Counted from the first letter of the stretch, positions 20,618 to 30,154 are shown. The stretch is 64,000 nt of DNA from Pluralibacter sp. UBA7423 (GCA_002470465.1 DKMD01000025.1:227300-291299), one strand, 5' to 3'. Made by a program: numbers and translations. Notes: generated by a model not told the origin, from the sequence alone.

Positions 20618-21473
20618 ATGCGGCGAGCACGCGATCCAGCGCTTTCTGCGCGGTGACCAGATGCTGACCTCCAAACAGAATCGCGCGGTTCAGGAGCGTA
20701 TAGAGCTGGTAAATCGGCTGGCGCTCAAGGAAACCCGCTGGCAGCGGGGAAACGGACTGATAGCCATCGTAGATTTGCGGCGGCTGTTCCGGATGCAGCG
20801 GGAGCATCGCCAGGTCGCACTCCCGGTCACCCCAGTAGCAGGCAGGGTCAAAGATATAGGGCCCAGAGGGCCCCAGCGCGCAGTTACCTGACCACAGGTC
20901 GCCGTGAAGCAAAGAGGGCTGTGGCTGATGTGAGCTCAGGCGCTGGTGAATGTGTTCGACAATGCCGTCTATATTACCGAACGCCAGCCCTTTTTCTGCC
21001 GCCAGCTCCAGCTGCCAGCCGATGCGCTGCTCGGCGAAGAACGTTGACCAGCGACGCTGCCAGGCGTTGGGCTGCGGCGTAGTGGAGAGATCGTTATCAA
21101 AGTCGAGGCCAAACTGCGGCTGGTCGCTCCACTGATGAAGATGTGCAAGCTGCTGGCCGAGTAAAAAGGCGTTGTGTGCATCAAGCGGGCGGGGCGGCAG
21201 AAACTCCATCACCACAAAGCTGTAATCACGGTCGCTGCCGACGGCGTACACCTCGGGTACGGCAACGGTCTCACTTCGGGAAAGCAGCTCAAGCTGATCG
21301 GCCTCCGCGGTGAAGATGGGCAGCATTTCCCGCTCATCGCATTTGACGAAATAATCCTGGCCGCTGATACGCAAATGCCATGCGGCGTGGATCTCACCGC
21401 CGGGCAGTTCGTTACGCAGCTCAATTTCGCCGTCTCCGTGCTCTTCCAACAGGCTACAGATCGCTTGCCACAT
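20616..21473 (-). CDS. yniA: Fructosamine kinase family protein YniA
   Basis: A 285-aa protein of the fructosamine-3-kinase (ketosamine-3-kinase) family, which phosphorylates sugar adducts on amines so that they can be removed. It has the aminoglycoside-phosphotransferase-like catalytic loop LLHGDLWSGN and the metal-binding FDPACYWGDRECD. The N-terminal part has the conserved HAAWHLR and the presumed ATP-binding Lys in YFVKCDE. The start MWQAIC gives the family length. In E. coli the order pfkB-ydiZ-yniA is the same, but the block lies elsewhere relative to tonB. Confidence 0.93.
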   Translation of the reverse strand: MWQAICSLLEEHGDGEIELRNELPGGEIHAAWHLRISGQDYFVKCDEREMLPIFTAEADQLELLSRSETVAVPEVYAVGSDRDYSFVVMEFLPPRPLDAHNAFLLGQQLAHLHQWSDQPQFGLDFDNDLSTTPQPNAWQRRWSTFFAEQRIGWQLELAAEKGLAFGNIDGIVEHIHQRLSSHQPQPSLLHGDLWSGNCALGPSGPYIFDPACYWGDRECDLAMLPLHPEQPPQIYDGYQSVSPLPAGFLERQPIYQLYTLLNRAILFGGQHLVTAQKALDRVLAA

Positions 21474-21559
21474 GCTCTCTCTCCCCATGTTTTCTGCCAG
21501 ATCATAAGGTTAGTGCAAAAATGCGGTGGAAAACTCGAACTGACGCACAACTGCGCGTT

Positions 21560-21862
21560 TTAACTCGCCGTATCGGTAGTACTGGACTGAAGCCATTGCT
21601 CAAACGTCGTCACGCTGACGTCGGGCTTTTGCTTGATAGCCGCCTCTGCAAGGGCGAGGGTCAGGGCCTGAACGTCATCTTCACTTTGCGGGCTGACCAG
21701 ACCAAACGTGTTGGTGCCAAGGTCATGCACTTTGCCCTCATCGTCTGCCAGCGTCAGGGTAAATCCGGCGCGGGTCAGGTGATTATTGAGCTCGTTGATT
21801 TCGGTCAGCGCTTGTTCATGAAACTTTACCGCTACCACGTAACGCGTGATATCACCGCTCAT
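21560..21862 (-). CDS. ydiZ: YdiZ-like small protein
   Basis: A 100-aa soluble protein of unknown function, assigned to YdiZ from its position between pfkB and yniA and from remembered resemblance of the FGLVSPQSEDDVQALT and TFEQWLQ segments. It has no signal peptide, membrane segment or metal-binding motif. It is probably transcribed with pfkB, 90 bp upstream. Confidence 0.7.
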   Translation of the reverse strand: MSGDITRYVVAVKFHEQALTEINELNNHLTRAGFTLTLADDEGKVHDLGTNTFGLVSPQSEDDVQALTLALAEAAIKQKPDVSVTTFEQWLQSSTTDTAS

Positions 21863-21952
21863 CGGGAACCTCTTTGTTAAGCATGGAGTTTTGATAGCAT
21901 AGCCGATTACTGCTATTTTTCGACTCCTGCCACGTGGGTGGCGGGAAAACGG

Positions 21953-22885
21953 CTAAGCCCGGCACAAATAGTCGTAAATAGTGCGGGTATTTTCCAGGGA
22001 GCATAAGCGGGTACCCTGGTTAAGCGTGGCGGCACTACCTGCAGCGACCCCAAAGCGGACCATTTCTCCAAGTGAAGCTTGTTCCGCCAGCTTTATCACC
22101 ATCGCGCCCACCATGCTGTCGCCTGCGCCAACGGTGCTCTGGCTTTTGACCGGTGGGGGAACCACCTGCACGCAACCGGTGGCATCAACACCCAACGCCC
22201 CTTGCGGGCCAAGTGAAACCACGACGCGTTTTGCTTTTCCACTCTGAACAATCTCTTCAGCGGCTTTTCGTACGTCGTCTGGCAGCGTCAGTTCCCGTTG
22301 CACCAGGGCGCTCAGCTCTTTCTGATTAGGTTTAACCAGTTCGATGTTTCCGACATCGAGCGCGGCGCTGAGCGCTTCACCGGAGCTGTCTATTACGCAG
22401 CGAATCCCCTGCTGCTGTGCGGCGCGAATCAGGCCGACCAATGTTGTGACGCTGACACCCGGTGGCAGGCTGCCGCTGATGACCAGAAGCGTTCCCGCAG
22501 TAAGGCGTAAAACTTGCTGTTCAAGCAGGTGGAATTCCGGAGCGGAAAGCGCGGCACCGGGCATTACAAAGCGGTACTGCTCGCCGCTACTTTCTACATG
22601 AACGTGAAGATTCTGCCGCGTCCAGTCACTGGCCTGAACGGTTTGCACGGGGATGTTTTCCTCCGCAAGCAGGGAAATCAGATGCTCGCCGGTTGCGCCT
22701 CCTGCCGGAAAGAGGGCGGTGGCTTTCCCGCCCAGAAAGGTAATTGCGCGGGCGACGTTGATGCCCCCTCCGCCGGGTTCAAAGACGGGTGCGCTGCAGC
22801 GCAGCTTGCCTTCAGGATAGATTTGCGGGGTGACCGTGGCGCTATCAAGGGATGGCGCCAGAGTAAGCGTACAGATATTAACCAT
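21953..22885 (-). CDS. pfkB: 6-phosphofructokinase II
   Basis: PfkB is the minor, ribokinase-family phosphofructokinase, phosphorylating fructose 6-phosphate to the 1,6-bisphosphate in glycolysis. The 310-aa protein has the N-terminal substrate motif GGGGINVARA (about residues 38-47), the Lys-rich KPNQKELS segment, and the C-terminal ribokinase signature STVGAGDSM with the catalytic Asp. The start MVNICTLTL is preceded by GGAGG; six upstream codons are not used. It is divergent from ydiY. Confidence 0.96.
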   Translation of the reverse strand: MVNICTLTLAPSLDSATVTPQIYPEGKLRCSAPVFEPGGGGINVARAITFLGGKATALFPAGGATGEHLISLLAEENIPVQTVQASDWTRQNLHVHVESSGEQYRFVMPGAALSAPEFHLLEQQVLRLTAGTLLVISGSLPPGVSVTTLVGLIRAAQQQGIRCVIDSSGEALSAALDVGNIELVKPNQKELSALVQRELTLPDDVRKAAEEIVQSGKAKRVVVSLGPQGALGVDATGCVQVVPPPVKSQSTVGAGDSMVGAMVIKLAEQASLGEMVRFGVAAGSAATLNQGTRLCSLENTRTIYDYLCRA

Positions 22886-23199
22886 TCGATTACCTCCATT
22901 CATGAGCCTGTTGGGCCGTTTCCAGGATGGCCAAGGCTAAGCCTGGCACTTCGGGTGTGTAGAATAAAGTTCAACGATCTGATTTTTCGCATATTTACAA
23001 TCGCAAATGACGCCTCAGCTATATGAAATAAAACGCCTTTTGAGATCCTTCTTATTCAAAAAATGAAATAAGAATTCATTGCTATGTTATTCACGCCTTT
23101 TTATAATTTGTTACCTTTCTTTGGACCGCAATCGTTGCTCCTCGCGAAAGTTTCCGGGACCGTAATGGTCTCTTTTTTTGTTGTACGGACTCTTAATAA
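22886..23199. other. pfkB-ydiY divergent region
   Basis: A 314-bp AT-rich region between divergent genes. The centre (23040-23110) is rich in A and T runs and includes TGCTATGTT, a possible extended -10 for ydiY. A short stem followed by seven T lies at 23156-23179, just before ydiY. I cannot assign further sites. Confidence 0.45.
23156..23179 (+). terminator. Terminator-like stem in the ydiY leader
   Basis: GGGACC-GTAAT-GGTCTC (6-bp stem with one G-U pair) followed by TTTTTTTG, ending 20 bp before the ydiY ATG. It could be an attenuator or a fortuitous structure. Confidence 0.35.
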
Positions 23200-23958
23200 A
23201 TGAAGCTTTTCAAGACAGTACCCGCAGTAGTTGTGCTGGCGGGGGGCCTTTTTGCGTCGCTGCACGCGATGGCTGATAATACCGTTTTTACTGTCATGGA
23301 TGACCCATCCACTGCGAAGAAACCGTTTGAAGGTAAAATTAACGGGGGTTATCTGGCGCAGTCTGGCAATACAAAAAGTTCTTCCCTGACCGCCGATTCC
23401 ACGCTGACCTGGTATGGCGACACCACTGCCTGGTCGCTGTGGGGCAACGCCAGTAATACCTCTTCAAACGACGAGCGCTCTTCTGAAACCTATCAGGTCG
23501 GCGGGCGCTCTCGTTACAACATGACTGACTATGATTATCTGTTTGGTCAGGCAAGCTGGCTCACCGACCGCTTTAACGGCTACCGCCAGCGCGATGTGTT
23601 CACCGCCGGTTACGGTCGCCAGATCCTCAATGGACCGGTGCACAGCCTGCGTTTTGAATTCGGTCCAGGTGTGCGTTACGACGAGTACACCAACGGTGAT
23701 ACCAAAACTCAGCCGCTGGGTTACGCTTCTGGCACCTACGCCTGGCAGATGACGGACACCACCAAATTCACCCAGGGTCTGTCTGTGTTCGGCGCAGATG
23801 ACACCACAATCAACTCAGAAACCGCGCTGGACGTTGCTATCAACGACAGCTTCGGCCTGAAAGTGGCTTACAATGTGACCTGGAACTCCGAACCGCCGTC
23901 ATCGGCACCGGAGCACACCGATCGCCGCACAACGGTAACGCTGGGCTACAAGATGTAA
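23200..23958 (+). CDS. ydiY: DUF481 family outer-membrane-type protein YdiY
   Basis: A 252-aa YdiY homologue with a Sec signal peptide (MKLFKTVPAVVVLAGGLFASLHAMA) and a body of alternating hydrophobic and polar residues rich in Gly, Tyr and Trp, ending GYKM with a C-terminal aromatic/hydrophobic pattern, as in beta-barrel proteins. DUF481 members are predicted outer-membrane proteins; E. coli ydiY has been reported as acid-inducible. The biochemical role is unknown. It is followed by a hairpin and a convergent DedA gene. Confidence 0.9.
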   Translation: MKLFKTVPAVVVLAGGLFASLHAMADNTVFTVMDDPSTAKKPFEGKINGGYLAQSGNTKSSSLTADSTLTWYGDTTAWSLWGNASNTSSNDERSSETYQVGGRSRYNMTDYDYLFGQASWLTDRFNGYRQRDVFTAGYGRQILNGPVHSLRFEFGPGVRYDEYTNGDTKTQPLGYASGTYAWQMTDTTKFTQGLSVFGADDTTINSETALDVAINDSFGLKVAYNVTWNSEPPSSAPEHTDRRTTVTLGYKM

Positions 23959-23964
23959 TGATGC

Positions 23965-23994
23965 AGGCCGGAGTAATCCGGCCTGGTTGTTTTC
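23965..23994 (+). terminator. ydiY terminator
   Basis: AGGCCGG-AGTAAT-CCGGCCT followed by GGTTGTTTT, 7 bp after the ydiY stop codon and just before the end of the convergent DedA gene. Confidence 0.65.
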
Positions 23995-23998
23995 AGGC

Positions 23999-24529
23999 TC
24001 ACGAAAACAGCGCGGCCAGCTTCGGTATCCCCAATGCGCCAGGCGCCAGAATACCAAAGGCCCACACTGCCGCTGATGCGGCATTCGCTAACTGGAATTT
24101 TCCGGAAGGCATTCTGCAAATCCCGGCGACGAGCGGCACAACGGCTCTTAATGGGCCAAAAAATCGTCCGATAAATACTCCCCATGATCCCCAGCGCTCG
24201 AAGAAAAGGTGTCCACGCTGTAGCAGCTGTGGCTTCCGCGATAGCGGCCAGAGCATTGTGATTCGATAGCTGTAGTGATACCCCAACCACCAGGATAGCC
24301 AGTCGCCAGCGAATGCACCCGCGGCAGCAGCCAGCCAGACCGGCATGAACCGCAGTTCGCTTTCACCAATCAACGCCCCGGTTGCCAGCAAAATCACCGT
24401 GGCGGGCAGAAGCAGAGAAATAAACGCCAGGGATTCGCCAAACGCGAGTAGCGCTATCACGCCCAGCGCAAGCTTTGGGTGAGAGCTGATAAAATCCGTC
24501 ACGGTCTGAATCAGTGCCGTAAAGTCCAT
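23999..24529 (-). CDS. DedA family membrane protein
   Basis: A 176-aa integral membrane protein of the DedA/VTT (SNARE-associated Golgi) family. Visible landmarks are a hydrophobic N-terminal half with FGESLAFISLLLPATVILLATG, the family core GDWLSWWLGYHYS, and the conserved Arg-containing GRFFGPLRAVVPLVAGICRM. DedA proteins help maintain membrane potential and several act in undecaprenyl-phosphate or phospholipid flipping. Which substrate this one uses cannot be told from sequence. I recall no counterpart at this place in E. coli. It is divergent from the pxpA-like gene. Confidence 0.9.
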   Translation of the reverse strand: MDFTALIQTVTDFISSHPKLALGVIALLAFGESLAFISLLLPATVILLATGALIGESELRFMPVWLAAAAGAFAGDWLSWWLGYHYSYRITMLWPLSRKPQLLQRGHLFFERWGSWGVFIGRFFGPLRAVVPLVAGICRMPSGKFQLANAASAAVWAFGILAPGALGIPKLAALFS

Positions 24530-24613
24530 TTTGTCTCCTTCATGGTAAAACGGGTAAAACAGTGATACACCGAAAGAGATTAACGAAAGGCTAACGGCCA
24601 GGAGATTTGCATC

Positions 24614-25390
24614 ATGTCGGTTGCGCCATGCATTGATTTAAATAGTGATTCAGGCGAAAGCTTCGGGCAGTGGACGATGGGCGATGACGCCGCGATTCTT
24701 CCGCTCATCAGCAGCGCCAACGTGGCCTGCGGATTTCATGCGGGTTCACCCGCGGGTATTTTCACGACGCTACGCGCGGCGCAACGGTTGGGTGTCGCCG
24801 TTGGGGCACATGTGTCGTATCCGGATCTGGTTGGGTTTGGGCGCCGCAACATGGATGTGGCCAGTGACGAACTGACGGCGGATGTCATTTACCAGATTGG
24901 CGCGTTACAGGGGCTGGCAACGGCGGCAGGCACACGGGTGAGTTACGTGAAACCCCATGGCGCTCTGTATAACACGATTGCGCATGATAAACGCCAGGCG
25001 ATGGCGGTATTGGCCGCGATTCAGTCCGTTGATGCGTCTTTACCATTAGTCGCGTTGGCTGGCTCGGCGCTGATTGCGTGGGCGAGGGAAGCGGGCATTT
25101 GTACAGTGGCGGAGGCATTTGCGGATCGTGCCTACCATCAGGACGGCTCTCTGGTCTCGCGGCGTGAGACGGGGGCAGTGATTCATGACCCTGAGGTGGT
25201 CGCGCAGCGAGTGGTTCAGATGATTTTAGAAGGCGGTGTGACCTCTGTGGAAGGTGAGTTCGTTACAATCGAAGCACAGTCTGTATGTGTACATGGCGAC
25301 AGCCCGGATTCGGTTGAAATGACGCGCTGTATCCGTCAGCGGCTGGAGGCTGAAGGTATCTCAGTCCGGGCTTTTATCCAGGCTGTATAG
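24614..25390 (+). CDS. LamB/YcsF family protein, PxpA-like
   Basis: A 258-aa protein of the LamB/YcsF family. PxpA of this family is the subunit of 5-oxoprolinase PxpABC that works with PxpB and PxpC to open 5-oxoproline to glutamate. Motifs are [31 protein letters not shown] and [10 protein letters not shown]. No pxpB or pxpC gene is adjacent, so this is either a distant partner of such genes or a stand-alone enzyme. The ribosome binding site AGGAG precedes the ATG. It is divergent from the DedA gene and ends 111 bp before the convergent cI gene. Confidence 0.85.
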   Translation: MSVAPCIDLNSDSGESFGQWTMGDDAAILPLISSANVACGFHAGSPAGIFTTLRAAQRLGVAVGAHVSYPDLVGFGRRNMDVASDELTADVIYQIGALQGLATAAGTRVSYVKPHGALYNTIAHDKRQAMAVLAAIQSVDASLPLVALAGSALIAWAREAGICTVAEAFADRAYHQDGSLVSRRETGAVIHDPEVVAQRVVQMILEGGVTSVEGEFVTIEAQSVCVHGDSPDSVEMTRCIRQRLEAEGISVRAFIQAV

Positions 25391-25501
25391 CATGCCGTGA
25401 ACCGACCATCAGGCAAGCGCCAGCGGGTGATGCTCCACTCAAAATTGGGTATGTCTGCCAACCTGAAGATCGTTTGAGGGTTTCTGCGTGCACCAGCAGC
25501 G

Positions 25502-26224
25502 TTATGTCTGGAGTAGTCTGAGCCGGGTTTCCAGAGCCACACCAATCAGCCGACAATCGTCATCAATCGGCACCAGGGGCCATTGAGGATTGAGTCCGGC
25601 CAGGTACATTTGACCGCCGTCGACGATCAGCTTTTTAAATGTGACTTCGCTGGCTCCAGGAAGCGTGGCAAGTACCAGGCTGTTATTAACCGGCTCGCGA
25701 CCGGTATCAAACAGTACAAAATAACCCTCCGGAACGCTCAGCCCCGTCGGGGCCGTCATCGAATTTCCCTCCATTTTTAGCCAGAAGGCTTCACCGAGAA
25801 TCTCAATATCGGCGTCCAGCCAGAGCTCAACGTCCCGCGCATCATAGATTTCTGAAATCTCATGCCAGGCTGTCACCGGAAGAGTACGAAGAACAGGATA
25901 TTTTTTACCGGGGGCAGAGTTAACTCGATATGGCGCAGTGGGATCGTTGACGCTCACCACGCCCATGCCAGCCAGCTCTTTTGCCAGGACTGGACTGAAC
26001 GCTTCTACATCCACTTTCAGCAGTCGCGCAAAAACCGAGGCTACAGCCGGATTCAACGGATTACGTCCATTCAGATAATGACCTACGGCGCCCTGGGTAA
26101 TATCCAGTTCATCAGCAATCGACTGCTGGGTGATTCCGAGCAGCTTTTTCTTTGCCTCATAAAGCGTTTTAAGGCGCCTGGCGGCATCTGCCTGGGCAGG
26201 GGTAAGCACTTTTTTCTTTTCCAT
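25502..26224 (-). CDS. Lambda CI-type repressor
   Basis: A 240-aa homologue of phage lambda CI. The N-terminal helix-turn-helix (about residues 32-52, TQQSIADELDITQGAVGHYL) is followed by NGRNPLN and LLKVDVEAFSP, which match lambda CI closely. The C-terminal S24/LexA-type domain keeps the nucleophile Ser155 in EGNSMTAPTG and Lys197 in TFKKLI. At the spot where lambda CI has the cleaved Ala-Gly, this protein has Val117-Thr118, with identical spacing to the serine (37 residues). I prefer the ATG at 26224 to a TTG two codons upstream; no Shine-Dalgarno is visible, so it may be leaderless as in lambda PRM. It is divergent from cro. Confidence 0.9.
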   Translation of the reverse strand: MEKKKVLTPAQADAARRLKTLYEAKKKLLGITQQSIADELDITQGAVGHYLNGRNPLNPAVASVFARLLKVDVEAFSPVLAKELAGMGVVSVNDPTAPYRVNSAPGKKYPVLRTLPVTAWHEISEIYDARDVELWLDADIEILGEAFWLKMEGNSMTAPTGLSVPEGYFVLFDTGREPVNNSLVLATLPGASEVTFKKLIVDGGQMYLAGLNPQWPLVPIDDDCRLIGVALETRLRLLQT

Positions 26225-26234
26225 ATTCAAATAG

Positions 26235-26298
26235 TAATACCCAGGTTATTAAAATAAAAATACCGCCGGTATTGTTTATTTCAATACACATAGTATTG
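26235..26298. promoter_or_regulatory. Three-part OR-like operator region
   Basis: Three 17-bp imperfect palindromes share half-site AATAC: 26235-26251 (7 of 8 pairs symmetric), 26258-26274 (7 of 8) and 26282-26298 (6 of 8). Their starts are 23 and 24 bp apart, the spacing I recall for lambda OR3-OR2-OR1, and the first begins 11 bp from the cI ATG as in lambda. A rightward promoter candidate has -35 TTGTTT (26272-26277) and -10 TATTGT (26294-26299, 16-bp spacer), overlapping the second and third sites as lambda PR does. Confidence 0.8.
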
Positions 26299-26330
26299 TT
26301 GCTTCGGGCCATGCCACGGAGGCACAGAAC

Positions 26331-26528
26331 ATGAAAATTTCCCTTGCTCAATACGTCAGCGAAGTCGGTCAGGCAAAAGCAGCAGCAGCCATTGGCGTTC
26401 ATCAGACGGCGATCAGCAAAGCGGTTCGCATAGGGCGACAGATTTATATCCTCAAGCTGCCAGGCGGAGAGGTTAAGGCCGTTGAATATCGCGATTTTCC
26501 TCACCGCCGAAAGCCAATTGTCAGGTAG
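26331..26528 (+). CDS. Cro-type antirepressor
   Basis: A 65-aa protein resembling lambda Cro: an N-terminal MKISLAQYVSEVGQ, a helix-turn-helix QAKAAAAIGVHQTAISKAVRIGR (about residues 14-36) aligned with [23 protein letters not shown] of Cro, and a C-terminal strand and tail ending RRKPIVR. CGGAGG lies 8 nt before the ATG. It would compete with the divergent CI for the three operators. No cII, O, P or other phage gene follows; the next gene is thrS. Confidence 0.88.
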   Translation: MKISLAQYVSEVGQAKAAAAIGVHQTAISKAVRIGRQIYILKLPGGEVKAVEYRDFPHRRKPIVR

Positions 26529-26755
26529 GTGGCCCGGGAACGCTTTTCTGCTCTGAAAGATGAATGCAACGTTATGGCGACATCAATTTACGCCATCCTT
26601 TAATAACCACACAATGACGTGTACCATGTACGTTCGTTATTAGCAGGCGAAGGCAGGCGTTACTGGTTTTGTCCATCCATGCGCTCGCGGTTTGCAGAGT
26701 GAAGCAAATAAAACCTTCTAACTTGTTGATATGAATAAACTAATCAATTTTGTAT

Positions 26756-26776
26756 GTGCTCTTTCGTGTGGGGCAC
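26756..26776 (+). promoter_or_regulatory. thrS translational operator (anticodon-like hairpin)
   Basis: GTGCTC (26756-26761) pairs with GGGCAC (26771-26776), leaving a 9-nt loop with CGT at 26765-26767, which mimics a threonine anticodon. The same element in E. coli thrS is bound by threonyl-tRNA synthetase to block its own translation. It ends 21 bp before the thrS ATG. Confidence 0.8.
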
Positions 26777-26797
26777 CACTGCAAATAAGGATATAAA

Positions 26798-28726
26798 ATG
26801 CCTGTAATTACTCTTCCTGATGGCAGCCAACGCCATTTCGATCATGCTGTGACTCCAATGGATGTTGCCCTGGATATCGGTCCGGGTCTGGCGAAAGCTA
26901 CTATTGCTGGTCGCGTAGACGGTGAGCTGGTTGACGCATCCGACCTCATTGAACAGGACGCTAAGCTTTCGCTCATCACCGCGAAGGACGAAGAGGGCCT
27001 GGAGATCATTCGCCACTCCTGTGCGCACCTGTTGGGGCACGCTATCAAGCAGCTGTGGCCGAACACCAAAATGGCTATTGGTCCGGTCATTGATAACGGC
27101 TTCTACTATGACGTTGATCTTGACCACACCCTGACCCAGGAAGATATCGACGCCCTCGAAAAGCGGATGCACGAGCTGGCGGAGAAAAACTACGATGTCA
27201 TCAAGAAGAAAGTGAGCTGGCACGAAGCCCGCGACACCTTTGTGAAGCGCGGCGAGAGCTATAAAGTTTCCATCCTTGATGAAAATATCGCTCATGATGA
27301 CAAGCCTGGCTTGTATCATCACGAAGAATACGTCGACATGTGCCGCGGTCCGCACGTGCCGAACATGCGTTTCTGTCATCACTTTAAGTTGATGAAAACT
27401 GCAGGCGCCTACTGGCGTGGCGACAGCAACAATAAGATGCTGCAGCGCATCTACGGCACCGCATGGGCCGATAAAAAAGCGCTGAATGCTTACCTGCAGC
27501 GCCTGGAAGAAGCGTCTAAGCGTGACCACCGTAAAATCGGCAAACAGCTCGACCTGTATCATATGCAGGAAGAAGCGCCGGGCATGGTGTTCTGGCATAA
27601 CGACGGCTGGACTATCTTCCGTGAACTGGAAACTTTTGTGCGCTCTAAGCTGAAAGAGTACCAGTATCAGGAAGTAAAAGGCCCGTTCATGATGGACCGT
27701 GTGCTGTGGGAAAGAACCGGCCACTGGGACAACTACAAAGATGCGATGTTCACTACTTCATCCGAGAACCGTGAGTACTGCATCAAGCCGATGAACTGTC
27801 CGGGTCACGTACAGATCTTCAACCAGGGTCTGAAATCTTACCGCGATCTACCGCTGCGTATGGCGGAGTTCGGTAGCTGCCACCGTAACGAGCCGTCAGG
27901 CGCGCTGCATGGCCTGATGCGCGTCCGTGGCTTCACTCAGGATGATGCGCATATCTTCTGTACCGAAGAGCAGGTGCGTGATGAAGTTAACGCCTGTATT
28001 CGTATGGTCTACGATATGTACAGCACCTTTGGCTTCGAGAAAATCGTCGTCAAGCTGTCTACACGTCCTGAAAAACGTATTGGCAGCGATGAGATGTGGG
28101 ATCGTGCGGAAGCCGATCTGGCCGTGGCTCTGGAAGAGAACAATATCCCGTTTGAGTATCAACTGGGTGAAGGTGCCTTCTACGGCCCGAAAATTGAATT
28201 TACCCTGTATGACTGCCTCGATCGTGCATGGCAGTGCGGAACGGTACAGCTGGACTTCTCCCTGCCGCAGCGTCTGAACGCCTCTTACGTAGGCGAAAGC
28301 AACGAGCGTCAGGTGCCGGTGATGATTCACCGCGCCATTCTGGGTTCTATCGAACGCTTCATCGGTATTCTGACCGAAGAGTTCGCCGGATTCTTCCCAA
28401 CATGGCTTGCACCGGTGCAGGTGGTGGTAATGAATATCACTGATTCACAGTCTGAATACGTTAACGAATTGACGCGTAAACTACAAAATGCGGGCATTCG
28501 AGTAAAAGCAGACTTGAGAAATGAGAAGATTGGCTTTAAAATCCGCGAGCACACTTTACGTCGTGTCCCTTATATGCTGGTTTGTGGCGACAAAGAGGTT
28601 GAAGCAGGCAAAGTTGCCGTGCGCACCCGTCGTGGCAAAGACCTTGGGAGCATGGGCGTAGAGGAAGTGATTGAGAAGCTGCTACTGGAAATTCGTAGCC
28701 GCAGTCTTCAACAACTGGAGGAATAA
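26798..28726 (+). CDS. thrS: Threonyl-tRNA synthetase
   Basis: ThrS charges tRNA-Thr and edits mischarged seryl-tRNA-Thr. The 642-aa protein has the TGS domain (about residues 1-61), the editing domain with HSCAHLLGH, the class II catalytic core with NCPGH and the zinc-ligand Cys, and the C-terminal anticodon-binding domain (from about residue 540). Start and length match E. coli. Expression is self-limited through the leader hairpin described above. infC begins 3 bp after the stop codon. Confidence 0.98.
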   Translation: MPVITLPDGSQRHFDHAVTPMDVALDIGPGLAKATIAGRVDGELVDASDLIEQDAKLSLITAKDEEGLEIIRHSCAHLLGHAIKQLWPNTKMAIGPVIDNGFYYDVDLDHTLTQEDIDALEKRMHELAEKNYDVIKKKVSWHEARDTFVKRGESYKVSILDENIAHDDKPGLYHHEEYVDMCRGPHVPNMRFCHHFKLMKTAGAYWRGDSNNKMLQRIYGTAWADKKALNAYLQRLEEASKRDHRKIGKQLDLYHMQEEAPGMVFWHNDGWTIFRELETFVRSKLKEYQYQEVKGPFMMDRVLWERTGHWDNYKDAMFTTSSENREYCIKPMNCPGHVQIFNQGLKSYRDLPLRMAEFGSCHRNEPSGALHGLMRVRGFTQDDAHIFCTEEQVRDEVNACIRMVYDMYSTFGFEKIVVKLSTRPEKRIGSDEMWDRAEADLAVALEENNIPFEYQLGEGAFYGPKIEFTLYDCLDRAWQCGTVQLDFSLPQRLNASYVGESNERQVPVMIHRAILGSIERFIGILTEEFAGFFPTWLAPVQVVVMNITDSQSEYVNELTRKLQNAGIRVKADLRNEKIGFKIREHTLRRVPYMLVCGDKEVEAGKVAVRTRRGKDLGSMGVEEVIEKLLLEIRSRSLQQLEE

Positions 28727-29272
<546 letters not shown>

Positions 29273-29290
29273 GGCCTTCAAGTAACAATC

Positions 29291-29321
29291 GCTGTGGGGC
29301 TTTCGGGCCTCACAGATTTTG
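29291..29321 (+). terminator. Partial terminator hairpin between infC and rpmI
   Basis: CTGTGGGGC-TTTCG-GGCCTCACAG forms a stem with one wobble or offset pair, followed by ATTTTGTT. It is likely leaky, since rpmI-rplT are normally read from upstream promoters as well. Confidence 0.5.
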
Positions 29322-29344
29322 TTCGCCTACGTTTCGTTTATTAA

Positions 29345-29566
<222 letters not shown>

Positions 29567-29593
29567 GCCGTTAACGTTTAATTTTTTCATTAA

Positions 29594-29974
<381 letters not shown>

Positions 29975-29982
29975 GCCAGTTG

Positions 29983-30010
29983 AAGAGGGAGGCTTGCCTC
30001 CCTCTTTTCG
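29983..30010 (+). terminator. rplT terminator
   Basis: AAGAGGGAGG-CTTG-CCTCCCTCTT (10-bp stem) continuing into TTCGTTTT, 8 bp after the rplT stop codon. Confidence 0.82.
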
Positions 30011-30109
30011 TTTTAGATTGACCTGTAACACCAGCAATACGTTGACTTTTCAGGGTGAAGACTTTTCAATAAGCACTTCACAGACCTTTTCAGACAAGGT
30101 AACGCAAGC

Positions 30110-30154
30110 ATGAATGCTGCTATTTTCCGCTTCTTTTTTTACTTTAGCACCTGA
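30110..30154 (+). CDS. pheM: pheST leader peptide
   Basis: A 14-residue leader, [14 protein letters not shown], with five phenylalanines. Ribosome stalling on Phe codons when charged tRNA-Phe is scarce prevents the downstream attenuator from forming and so increases pheST expression. The peptide equals the E. coli PheM sequence as I recall it. Confidence 0.92.

Noticed and set aside
23999..24529. Assigning the DedA gene to a named E. coli paralogue such as yqjA or yghB
   Set aside because: Family membership is clear, but the sequence is too divergent from memory to pick a paralogue.
25502..26224. Ala85-Gly86 of the CI protein as the cleavage site
   Set aside because: It lies about 69 residues before the catalytic Ser, whereas lambda CI uses 37; it falls next to the DNA-binding domain. 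It is kept only as an alternative to test.
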